DNA of 21,733 nucleotides from Candidatus Dojkabacteria bacterium (lineage in GTDB: Bacteria > Patescibacteriota > Dojkabacteria > J137), in contig JAGQLF010000009.1 in the NCBI GenBank assembly GCA_020429545.1, positions 1 to 21,733 of the forward strand, read 5' to 3'. The notes beneath the pieces were generated by a model, which was given only the letters and a program-made list of their open reading frames with translations, was not told the DNA's origin and made no database searches. Positions 1 to 5,899 of the stretch are shown one piece after another. Position 1 is the first letter of the stretch, and each line of letters begins with the position of its first letter. The translations under genes were made by a program, and so were the position numbers.

Positions 1-152
1 AGCACTTTATTATAATGACTTCTAACTTGGCAAATATCTCCATTACTAAAACCTTCGGGAAATTTTTTTACTGCGCCAGAAAAAATCCAATGGTGTCGTC
101 TCAAAATTGGTTTTTCTTTATCTTTTTTTAGATATACAACCGGATAGCTCAT
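1..152 (-). CDS. RlmI-like 23S rRNA methyltransferase, N-terminal fragment
   Basis: This is the first 50 codons of a gene that runs off the left edge of the window. The translation begins MSYPVVYLKKDKEKPILRRH and continues with a HHWIFSGAV segment and a GD..QV segment. This matches the N-terminal PUA domain of the RlmI/YccW family, SAM-dependent m5C methyltransferases of large-subunit rRNA, whose usual pattern is LKKGRE..LLRRHPWIFSGAV...GD.V.V. The catalytic Rossmann domain lies outside the window. The ATG (150-152) overlaps the TGA of the upstream glutaredoxin gene in an ATGA arrangement, which suggests translational coupling as the last visible member of the minus-strand operon. The family call rests on the PUA pattern only, so another PUA-methyltransferase of the same superfamily is possible. 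Confidence 0.72.
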   Translation of the reverse strand, partial: MSYPVVYLKKDKEKPILRRHHWIFSGAVKKFPEGFSNGDICQVRSHYNKV

Positions 153-400
153 ATATTTAATATTTCTTTTAACTTTGATATTGTAGGTTCAATTAAAATT
201 TCGTTCACTCCTTCTATTTCAATAACAGGTACTGATTGATTTCCTTCAGGATTCACATTAACTACGTATTTCCTTGCTGCATCATCTTTTTCAATGTTAA
301 TGTATTCGAAAGGAATATTATTAAAATTAAAAAATACTTTAGTTCTTAAACAATCTGAACACCAAGTAGTACCGTACATCTTAATTTTTTTACTCATCAT
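149..400 (-). CDS. Glutaredoxin-like thiol-disulfide oxidoreductase (mycoredoxin type)
   Basis: An 83-aa single-domain thioredoxin-fold protein. The redox motif WCSDC (cysteines at residues 14 and 17) follows the first beta strand, and NQSVPVI (about 54-60) supplies the cis-proline loop. The segment YINIEKDDAA...VNPEGNQSVP closely resembles mycoredoxin-1 and NrdH-type glutaredoxins, small cytosolic proteins that reduce disulfides or mycothiol-type mixed disulfides. The protein has no signal peptide. Two adjacent ATG codons (398-400 and 395-397) could serve as start, and both lie inside the end of the upstream membrane-protein gene, an overlap of up to 11 bp. Its stop overlaps the RlmI-like start. 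The low-molecular-weight thiol partner cannot be told from sequence. Confidence 0.9.
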   Translation of the reverse strand: MMSKKIKMYGTTWCSDCLRTKVFFNFNNIPFEYINIEKDDAARKYVVNVNPEGNQSVPVIEIEGVNEILIEPTISKLKEILNI

Positions 401-833
401 AGTTTATGTCTAGGCTTTCGAAATCGGTATTAGTGTTAAGGTCTTCAAAAAAAGTATCTAGGTCGCTAATTGTATCATCTATTGACTCTTTTGACGATTT
501 TTCTGAATCATCAATTGTTATTGTATCGTCAGTTTCAAGCCTAAAGTTGTCACTTTCTAAGTTTTCATCTTTATTTTCATTCAAAACTTCAGGTGCCTGA
601 GTCGCTTTTGGAAGACTAATAAAAATCACAAATAATGCTATTATAATTCCTACAATTGCAAGTAGCATAATTGCAAAGATAAGAAGCTTACTATTCCTTT
701 TGGGATCATCAACTTTAGGTTGTTTAATTTCTACAACATCAGGCTTTGGGATAGCTTCTTCTGCTGCAGAGTTTAGTTTGTCTTGAAGTGCATAATCCTC
801 TACTTCGGAGTTATCCATCTGGTTACTATTCAT
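390..833 (-). CDS. Single-pass membrane protein with acidic C-terminal tail
   Basis: A 147-aa protein of unknown function. Residues 1-48 are polar and acidic and end in a positive patch (DDPKRNSK). Residues 50-73 form one strongly hydrophobic membrane helix (LLIFAIMLLAIVGIIIALFV). The remainder is rich in Asp, Glu, Ser and Thr, with many negative residues and no cysteine. The positive patch before the helix suggests N-in topology with the acidic tail outside, although no cleavage site is visible. It sits 16 bp downstream of an exported coiled-coil protein and overlaps the glutaredoxin start, so all are probably co-transcribed. I recognise no family. Confidence 0.8.
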   Translation of the reverse strand: MNSNQMDNSEVEDYALQDKLNSAAEEAIPKPDVVEIKQPKVDDPKRNSKLLIFAIMLLAIVGIIIALFVIFISLPKATQAPEVLNENKDENLESDNFRLETDDTITIDDSEKSSKESIDDTISDLDTFFEDLNTNTDFESLDINYDE

Positions 834-849
834 AACTGTTTTTTAAAAT

Positions 850-1374
850 TTAATTTTTTAATGATTCTAAATCAGACTTGATTTGAATTGTTACTAACTC
901 TCTTATTTCTTGAGATGTGTTTTTAAGATCTTTGACTAGACTTTCTAGATTTGTTTTAGACACATTGAATGCATCTCTATCACCATCACATGCAGATTGT
1001 TTTAATGAGTTTGTAGACTCAGTAATGTTATTTACTGTGTCTTGAAAATCTCCAATTAGTAAATTCAACTCGTCAACATCTTGCTGTAAAGCTGTAGTGT
1101 CAAATTCGTCTTCGGTCAACTGGTCAATAAGTGTATTTATACGATTATAAATTGCTCTATATCTAACAGAATATTTTTCCTTTGCCTGCTCATATCTTGA
1201 GTTTACAGTTTGCAATCTAGTTGTAACTCGCTCACACCGAGTTTGTTTGCTTTGTTCTGTTAATTGGTTGTTATCTCTAGATTCTAACGATTTTGTCACT
1301 TGAGCAGAAACAGGAGCTAAGAAAAAAGAAAAAACTAGTATTGAAGAACTTAATATAAGAAAATGCTTCTTCAT
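850..1374 (-). CDS. Exported coiled-coil protein
   Basis: A 174-aa protein with a typical Sec signal peptide: MKKH, a hydrophobic core to about residue 20, then PVSAQV with a likely signal peptidase I site after VSA (about residue 24). The mature part is predicted to be almost all helix, with heptad-like spacing (RVTTRLQTVNSRYEQAKEKY and further on). It has two cysteines (in TRCERV and SACDGD) that could form a disulfide once exported. No enzymatic motif is visible, so a structural or envelope role is only a guess. It is the first gene of the minus-strand block that continues through the membrane protein, glutaredoxin and RlmI-like gene. A plausible promoter lies just upstream. Confidence 0.82.
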   Translation of the reverse strand: MKKHFLILSSSILVFSFFLAPVSAQVTKSLESRDNNQLTEQSKQTRCERVTTRLQTVNSRYEQAKEKYSVRYRAIYNRINTLIDQLTEDEFDTTALQQDVDELNLLIGDFQDTVNNITESTNSLKQSACDGDRDAFNVSKTNLESLVKDLKNTSQEIRELVTIQIKSDLESLKN

Positions 1375-1402
1375 AAATAAATTTTAAAATGTAGTCTACA
1401 CT

Positions 1403-1431
1403 ATTATGGTCTGAAGAGGATATTTATGCAA
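1403..1431 (-). promoter_or_regulatory. Candidate sigma-70 promoter for the exported-protein operon
   Basis: Read on the minus strand there is TTGCAT (1431-1426), a 17-base spacer, then CATAAT (1408-1403). Transcription would begin near 1396, about 20 bases before the ATG at 1374. Spacing and -10 match are good and the -35 is moderate. No Shine-Dalgarno sequence lies between the promoter and the start codon. Confidence 0.4.
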
Positions 1432-1444
1432 GGATGTAAACTTG

Positions 1445-1732
1445 TCAGAAACTATAAACGTTATTTAATTGAAATTCAAAATCGAAGTTTTCGACGTTAA
1501 CTTTAAATTGACTTAGGTAGTCGGTTAACTCATTAGTGCTATCTAGAGTTCTGAACATAAATGTATTCTGACTTACCTTCTTGAGATCTGTTTGTTTTTT
1601 TCTGACTTCAATCTTTAGAGAATCGGGCATTGACTTTAATATGTAAAGCCAGAACAATCTGATTTTATTCTCTCTTGATGATGTGAATCTATATTCTAGT
1701 AGATCCTTTTTTGTTACATTTATAGCTTTCAT
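1445..1732 (-). CDS. Hypothetical protein, 95 aa
   Basis: A small basic-to-neutral soluble protein beginning MKAINVTKKDLLEYRFTSS. It has no signal peptide, membrane helix, cysteine pair or motif that I recognise. The first half is predicted helical and the C-terminal half (FEFQLNNVYSF) looks like beta strand. It is separated from the next gene downstream by about 70 bp that contains that gene's promoter, so it is probably its own unit. Its upstream side abuts the inverted-repeat element at 1749-1858. Normal length and codon use for this genome support it being real, but I cannot assign a function. Confidence 0.65.
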   Translation of the reverse strand: MKAINVTKKDLLEYRFTSSRENKIRLFWLYILKSMPDSLKIEVRKKQTDLKKVSQNTFMFRTLDSTNELTDYLSQFKVNVENFDFEFQLNNVYSF

Positions 1733-1748
1733 ATTTTGCTGTAAAATG

Positions 1749-1858
1749 TAGGATATCCATTTTGAATTGTGGGTTGACTGATAAATCAGCCAACCCTAGC
1801 TACACAGATCTACTTCCCCATGCAGATCTTCACGTTTATACCAAAAATGGATATCCTA
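1749..1858. repeat. 110-bp element with 15-bp perfect terminal inverted repeats
   Basis: The left arm TAGGATATCCATTTT (1749-1763) is the exact reverse complement of the right arm (1844-1858). Between the arms is a strong hairpin (GGGTTG at 1771-1776 with CAACCC at 1791-1796, stem continuing inward with one mismatch) and two AGATCT sites (1806-1811, 1824-1829). Both ends of the arms are TA dinucleotides. The layout resembles a non-autonomous miniature element or a multi-branched structured RNA. A short reading frame runs through it but is not credible as a gene. Confidence 0.6.
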
Positions 1859-1863
1859 TTTCA

Positions 1864-1879
1864 TTGTATTGCAATACAA
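1864..1879. repeat. 16-bp perfect palindrome upstream of obg
   Basis: TTGTATTG is followed directly by its reverse complement CAATACAA. It lies about 80 bp upstream of the obg promoter in a gap rich in small palindromes (also TTTTGCAAAA at 1881-1890). A dimeric repressor site is possible, but nothing in the sequence proves it. Confidence 0.4.
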
Positions 1880-1955
1880 ATTTTGCAAAAAACATACCAA
1901 ATTCACCTAATTTCCGATCTAAAGATCTGAAAATTACCTGCTGATAATAGAAAAC

Positions 1956-1964
1956 TGCTATAAT
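1956..1964 (+). promoter_or_regulatory. Extended -10 promoter of obg, apparently leaderless
   Basis: TGCTATAAT is a consensus extended -10 element and lies only five bases before the obg ATG at 1970. Transcription starting about seven bases after the -10 would begin at or next to the A of the ATG, giving a leaderless mRNA. No convincing -35 is present, as is usual for extended -10 promoters. Confidence 0.55.
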
Positions 1965-1969
1965 GGAAC

Positions 1970-2926
1970 ATGAAATTTAAAGACTCAATAAGATTAGAAT
2001 GCAAAGCAGGTGATGGTGGAGACGGAATTGCCTCAATGGGGCCATTTAGAAAATCTGATGGTGGGGATGGAGGTGTTGGCGGAAATTTCTACCTAAGAGG
2101 ATCAAGAAGTAGATATGATTTAGGACATATACGTCAAGATAACATATACAAAGCAGAAAATGGCGAGAGAGGTGGCAAAAATCAGTTAACTGGTGCTGGT
2201 GGAGACCATTATTATCTGGATGTCCCATTAGCTACAGTTGTTTATAATGATCTTGGGGAAAAAGTTACTGAAGTAACAGAAGATGAAGAAATAGTACTAC
2301 TTTTAAAAGGAGGAAGAGGTGGAAGAGGTAACTATAGTTTTAGAGGCAGCAAAGAATATGGTAACTGGGAAAAATGGACACCAGGTGAAAAAATGCCAGT
2401 TACTCAGTTTAAATTTGAATTAGAATTACAAAGCGATTTTATTTTCATTGGTTATCCAAATGCAGGTAAATCAACAATTCTAAACGAGTTAACAAATGCA
2501 AACGCTAAAGTTGCGCCCTACGAATTTACAACAATTGACCCACAAAAAGGAAGGTTAGATGATATTACTCTACTGGATTTACCAGGTTTAATAGAAGGAA
2601 CTTTTGAAGGAAAAGGACTTGGAACTGGTTTTGTTAAACATACAAAAAGATCAAAATTTGTAGCTCATTTTGTGAGTTTTGAAAATGAAGATATGATTGG
2701 TAAATATAAATCAATGAGAGCAGAACTAAAAAATATTGATGAAGAATTAATTAATAAGCCTGAAATTATAATCTTGAGTAAGTCTGACGAGGTATCTGAA
2801 AATATAGAAAAAGATATGATAAAGAAATTTGAGAAAGAAACTAACAGAGATGTTGTGTCAGTTTCTATTATTAAAGAAGACTCAATTCAGAAGCTTAAAA
2901 AACTATTAAAATCAACTTCAAAATAA
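1970..2926 (+). CDS. obg: Obg/CgtA-family GTPase lacking the C-terminal OCT domain
   Basis: Obg is a ribosome-associated GTPase needed for late 50S assembly and stress signalling. Residues 1-150 form the glycine-rich Obg domain (KAGDGGDGIAS, DGGDGGVGGN, KAENGERGGK, LKGGRGGRGN). The G domain follows: G1 GYPNAGKST (161-169), switch TTID (187-190), G3 DLPGLIEG (203-210) and a G4 of the form SKSD (270-273) where NKxD/TKxD is usual. The protein ends at 318 aa just after the G domain, whereas most bacterial Obg proteins are 330-430 aa or longer and many carry a C-terminal OCT domain. The segment usually read as FRREKYVPKGGPDGG is also shortened here. The start is fixed by the extended -10 immediately upstream. 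The family call is firm, and this is probably the lineage's only Obg. Confidence 0.95.
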   Translation: MKFKDSIRLECKAGDGGDGIASMGPFRKSDGGDGGVGGNFYLRGSRSRYDLGHIRQDNIYKAENGERGGKNQLTGAGGDHYYLDVPLATVVYNDLGEKVTEVTEDEEIVLLLKGGRGGRGNYSFRGSKEYGNWEKWTPGEKMPVTQFKFELELQSDFIFIGYPNAGKSTILNELTNANAKVAPYEFTTIDPQKGRLDDITLLDLPGLIEGTFEGKGLGTGFVKHTKRSKFVAHFVSFENEDMIGKYKSMRAELKNIDEELINKPEIIILSKSDEVSENIEKDMIKKFEKETNRDVVSVSIIKEDSIQKLKKLLKSTSK

Positions 2927-2935
2927 ATCCTGCAT

Positions 2936-2974
2936 AAAAATTGTGTTTTTTGTATAATTCAGAACACAATTTTT
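2936..2974 (+). terminator. Hairpin between obg and the next gene, enclosing a -10-like sequence
   Basis: AAAAATTGTGTT (2936-2947) and AACACAATTTTT (2963-2974) form a perfect 12-bp stem with a 15-base loop, and the 3' arm ends in five Ts. It can act as an intrinsic terminator for obg, though the stem is AT-rich. The loop contains TATAAT (2953-2958), which could be the -10 box of the following gene, whose ATG is at 2986. A second -10-like AATAAT (2975-2980) lies five bases before that ATG, the same spacing as at obg and prmC. Confidence 0.5.
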
Positions 2975-2985
2975 AATAATCCAAA

Positions 2986-4101
2986 ATGCAAATAGTTACA
3001 GAATCAAAAGTAGAATCTTCCAATGAGATAACACTAAATAAATATGAGCAGCTTCAAGATGAAATTTTTACACTACCAAATAGTGTTGCTGAAATTAAGG
3101 TATTAATCTCTCAAATTCCTTTTAGTGAAATTATAGAAGACGAGTTAGTAATTAGTTGTTCTGACGATTTAATACATGTATTAGCATTGATGTGCAGAGA
3201 AAATACTTCTATAGGTGAGTTGTTTAAAGATGATAATTTAAATTTATTTATAGATGCATTGGGAAAACTCTCAACTGAAGATAAATTTTATGAAGATGTT
3301 TTTATACTGGAGTCACTAAAAGATTATTACAATGATAATCCATTTAATGTTCTACTACACATATATATGCCTAAGATATTCTCTACTTCAGGAAAATTGG
3401 CTAAAGGACATAACAGACTCTTAGTTGAGTTATTTTATGAGTCTAATAGCATATTAGCTGAATGCCTAAAAGCTTATGATTTCCGAAGAATTCCAGTTGA
3501 AAAGCAAGAATTTGTAGATAGTCAGGAAAATTTGTTTTTTGTTGAGTTTACAACATACTTTTTTAGCTCTTTAAAAACTCTATATGTAAATAGATTTAAC
3601 ATACTAAATGAATCAAGCTTCTCATTAAGAGATATAAAAAGATTTAATGTATATTGGGAACACATTAATACTGTCATAGGCTTTGAAGAAAATGCTATTG
3701 AATCACAGGTACAATTTATGCAACAAGCTTTCCCAAACTATCGATGGACATCGGCAATAATATATAAATTCTTAAATATTATTGATTCTTATCAAATAGT
3801 GCTGCCCGATCCTAATAAACTTAATACTAAGATGATAGATCGAGAAAAAGATGACCAAGAATTAATTCATAGTATTACTTTATCTTCAGACTTCGATGAA
3901 TTTTTACAATCACTTAATAGGCAAGAACAACGTTTTTTTAACTTCTTTTATCGCCAAAATTTAACTATTGTGCAAATGGCTAGAGAGGGAGTTGTTCCAG
4001 GAAAAAGAAGCGATGGAATAACATCAAGAGACTATTATTATAAAATCAAAGAAAAGGTAGAAAATAAGTTGAGAAAATTTTTGTCTGGTATAGAACTATG
4101 A
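2986..4101 (+). CDS. Hypothetical 371-aa protein with helix-turn-helix-like C-terminus
   Basis: A soluble, mostly helical, acidic protein without signal peptide or membrane segment. I do not recognise residues 1-300. The last 66 residues (306-371) run FLQSLNRQEQRFFNFFYRQN, LTIVQMAREG, then TSRDYYYKIKEKVENKLRKFL. This order (LxxxE-type helix, short helix with an 'IxxMA' turn, then a basic helix ending in a K/R-rich run) resembles the region 4 HTH of sigma factors and related DNA-binding tails. A regulatory or DNA-binding role is therefore possible but not shown. Its stop overlaps the end of convergent prmC by 6 bp. The promoter appears to lie in or just after the obg hairpin. Confidence 0.8.
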   Translation: MQIVTESKVESSNEITLNKYEQLQDEIFTLPNSVAEIKVLISQIPFSEIIEDELVISCSDDLIHVLALMCRENTSIGELFKDDNLNLFIDALGKLSTEDKFYEDVFILESLKDYYNDNPFNVLLHIYMPKIFSTSGKLAKGHNRLLVELFYESNSILAECLKAYDFRRIPVEKQEFVDSQENLFFVEFTTYFFSSLKTLYVNRFNILNESSFSLRDIKRFNVYWEHINTVIGFEENAIESQVQFMQQAFPNYRWTSAIIYKFLNIIDSYQIVLPDPNKLNTKMIDREKDDQELIHSITLSSDFDEFLQSLNRQEQRFFNFFYRQNLTIVQMAREGVVPGKRSDGITSRDYYYKIKEKVENKLRKFLSGIEL

Positions 4102-4827
4102 ATTAATTTTACAAACCCAAAATCTATTTTTACCATTCAAATCAGTAAATATTTCTATTTCCCAGCCTATAAATTCTTCAGAGAATTTGTGTGTATGAGT
4201 ATCATCAACTTCTAAAATTAAAACTCCATCTTTTTCTAAGTATTCGCTTGTTGAATAGATTAATTTTCTAATTAAATCTAGACCATCTTCACCTCCGTCA
4301 AGTGCAGATACAGGCTCAAAGTCTTTTACGGAAGAAGCGAGAGTCGAGATGCGAGAGGTAGGAATGTAAGGGAGGTTTGCGAAGATTGTGTTGAATTTCT
4401 GTTTTGATACAGATGTGAATAAGTTGCTGGTTACCGGCTCTAAGCTGTAGGCTTTAAGCTTTTTTATATTTGATCTTGCAATATTTAGTGCTTCATCTAA
4501 ACTATCGCTCAGAATTCCTCTGTACTCTATTCTCTTTCTCTCTAACTCTTTTGCAAATGTTATTCCTATTGCTCCACTACCTGTGCCAACATCTATAAAA
4601 TCTACTTTGCCTTCAGGTAAATTTTCGAAAGCTAAGTCAATAATACGCTCAGTTTCAATTCTTGGAATTAAAGTATTTTCATTAACAATAAAATCTCTTC
4701 CATAAAATTCTGCAAAGCCTGTTATGTACTCAACTGGTTTGTTATCAATACTATTTAGATCAAGAAAATAGGGATCTATATTATGTTTGTTTAGTTGATT
4801 TATTTCGTATGCAGAAAGCTTTCTCAT
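4096..4827 (-). CDS. prmC: Peptide chain release factor N5-glutamine methyltransferase
   Basis: PrmC (HemK) methylates the glutamine of the GGQ motif in release factors using S-adenosylmethionine. The 243-aa protein has PVEYITG (31-37), LIPRIETE (53-60), the SAM-binding loop VGTGSGAIG (80-88) and the substrate-binding motif as NLPY (151-154) in place of the usual NPPY. ALDGGEDGL (175-183) follows, as in the family. The N-terminal helical domain is short compared with the roughly 280-aa Escherichia coli enzyme. Two stretches of the DNA (about 4325-4365 and 4438-4466) look like dispersed repeat sequence read in frame. The gene has its own -10 box five bases before the ATG and no prfA neighbour in this window, although prmC usually sits next to prfA. 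The family call is firm. The effect of the NLPY change on specificity is unknown. Confidence 0.93.
   Translation of the reverse strand: MRKLSAYEINQLNKHNIDPYFLDLNSIDNKPVEYITGFAEFYGRDFIVNENTLIPRIETERIIDLAFENLPEGKVDFIDVGTGSGAIGITFAKELERKRIEYRGILSDSLDEALNIARSNIKKLKAYSLEPVTSNLFTSVSKQKFNTIFANLPYIPTSRISTLASSVKDFEPVSALDGGEDGLDLIRKLIYSTSEYLEKDGVLILEVDDTHTHKFSEEFIGWEIEIFTDLNGKNRFWVCKINS
4438..4466. repeat. AGCT-rich repeat-like segment inside prmC
   Basis: The segment reads AGCTGTAGGCTTTAAGCTTT at its core and resembles the AGCTT/AGCTA-rich elements at 10043-10080 and 13220-13254. It encodes residues KKLKAYSLEP of PrmC. Protein length around it equals that of typical PrmC enzymes, so this may be sequence replacement or chance and not an insertion. 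Confidence 0.3.
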
Positions 4828-4832
4828 ACGTA

Positions 4833-4838
4833 ATTATA
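4833..4838 (-). promoter_or_regulatory. -10 box of prmC, apparently leaderless
   Basis: On the minus strand TATAAT is followed by TACGT and then the prmC ATG, the same five-base spacing as at obg. Transcription would start at the initiation codon. The -35 region falls in the loop of the preceding terminator and is not recognisable. Confidence 0.45.
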
Positions 4839-4843
4839 ACGCT

Positions 4844-4877
4844 AAAAACCCCTGAAGAATAAATCTTCAGGGTTTTT
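4844..4877 (-). terminator. Strong intrinsic terminator
   Basis: CCCTGAAGA and TCTTCAGGG form a 9-bp stem with a five-base loop. On either strand it is flanked by five As before and five Ts after, with one bulged C. It lies 9 bp after the stop of the 4887-5786 gene and ends that minus-strand transcript before the prmC promoter. The symmetry allows it to stop plus-strand transcripts too. Confidence 0.9.
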
Positions 4878-4886
4878 ACTACTCTA

Positions 4887-5786
4887 TTATTGGTTAACTG
4901 TATCAAACCAAGATTGCATCGTTTTGATTACTTCATCTGCTTTAGCTATATTATTCATATTACCCTTATAATATACTGGTCCAGTTGATAAGAAGTTTCT
5001 TAGAATACTATTATGATCTAGTGCCTCAAAAGAAGTGCTAAACCAGAATCCATAATCAGCACAGTAATCAGTTCCGTAGAATTCAGGTCTTTGAGATTCA
5101 ATACTATAGTCTATTTCATCGCTGTACTTCAATACAAACGGGCTGTATGTCCAATTATTTGTGGTGTGATTTAGATATCTACCAGTTGACCTTGATTCAC
5201 CATCAAATACATTTGGTAGTTCTTTATATTCACCATACTGGCAAACCGCTTGACCATCTCCATAGAAAAAGGGTTTTAGATCAAAAATTAACGTATCATT
5301 GTCATTAGATAATGTTAGTTTTAGATCCTTTACCTGTGTTGGTTCTTTTGAATCATTAGAAATTCTATTTGTTAGAACCTCTGAAACTTCCCAGTAACAA
5401 GAATCATAATCAAATGTTAAATCAGTATAATATTGATTTGAATATGTCTTTGTACATTCTTGATTATTTTGTGATTCTTCTGTTGCAGTTTCACTGTTAT
5501 CAATGACTTCTTCATTATCTGTGTCTTCCTTGTCAACCATAACACCAGTTTCATCTTTCTCCATCTCAGTGTCTCCACTATCTCTTATATCGTCTCCCAA
5601 AAGCACAAATGCAACTCCAGCAAATAGAACAACTAAAATAGTTACTAAAACTATTCTAATTAGCTTTCTCTTATTTCCGGAATCCATAGATGATTCTGGT
5701 AATTGTTTCTCCATTTCAACATCTGCATCTCTAGGTGGAGTACCCAGTTCTGGAGATGTATTTTGCATGTCTTGATTTTGCTCCAT
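4887..5786 (-). CDS. Membrane-anchored protein with extracytoplasmic domain
   Basis: A 299-aa protein of unknown function. Residues 1-40 are cytoplasmic (polar, ending NKRKLIR), 42-64 form one membrane helix (RIVLVTILVVLFAGVAFVLL), 65-110 are an acidic linker and 111-299 an outside domain. That domain begins CTKTYSNQYYTDLTFDYDSCYW and holds four cysteines that could form two disulfides. Its opening pattern (Y..L.FDY) resembles the ectodomain start of the neighbouring sigma-factor fusion (YSSDRYNLSFDYP), so the two outside domains may be related. It stands alone between two terminators, with a plausible promoter just upstream. Sensing or wall-associated roles are guesses. Confidence 0.82.
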   Translation of the reverse strand: MEQNQDMQNTSPELGTPPRDADVEMEKQLPESSMDSGNKRKLIRIVLVTILVVLFAGVAFVLLGDDIRDSGDTEMEKDETGVMVDKEDTDNEEVIDNSETATEESQNNQECTKTYSNQYYTDLTFDYDSCYWEVSEVLTNRISNDSKEPTQVKDLKLTLSNDNDTLIFDLKPFFYGDGQAVCQYGEYKELPNVFDGESRSTGRYLNHTTNNWTYSPFVLKYSDEIDYSIESQRPEFYGTDYCADYGFWFSTSFEALDHNSILRNFLSTGPVYYKGNMNNIAKADEVIKTMQSWFDTVNQ

Positions 5787-5795
5787 ATATCTTAA

Positions 5796-5824
5796 TTAAT
5801 AAATATCTATGATATATGACTCAA
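5796..5824 (-). promoter_or_regulatory. Candidate promoter of the 4887-5786 gene
   Basis: On the minus strand TTGAGT (5824-5819), a 17-base spacer and TATTAA (5801-5796) precede the ATG at 5786. The -35 shares CTTGAG with the candidate promoter of the sigma-factor gene. The -10 is imperfect, so this is a moderate prediction. Confidence 0.35.
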
Positions 5825-5850
5825 GTATGCATAAAAAAGGGACAAAAAGC

Positions 5851-5879
5851 AAAGGGTAAAGCATTATGCTTCACCCTTT
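5851..5879 (-). terminator. Intrinsic terminator after the sigma-factor fusion gene
   Basis: AAAGGGT and ACCCTTT close a stem that continues inward as AAGCAT/ATGCTT with one mismatch and a three-base loop. On the minus strand it is followed by TTTGC and a T-rich run. It sits about 20 bp after the stop of the 5900-7567 gene and isolates it from the next gene. Confidence 0.75.
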
Positions 5880-5899
5880 AAATAGCAATTAATATTTAA

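Noticed and set aside
406..600. Ser/Val-rich open frame opposite the membrane-protein gene (a similar one lies at 5503-5775)
   Set aside because: These are antisense shadows of acidic Asp/Glu/Ser-rich coding sequence, which read as Ser/Val/Leu on the other strand.
1762..1944. A 60-aa plus-strand open frame upstream of obg
   Set aside because: It runs through the inverted-repeat element, its composition follows the palindromes, and no promoter or ribosome-binding site precedes it.
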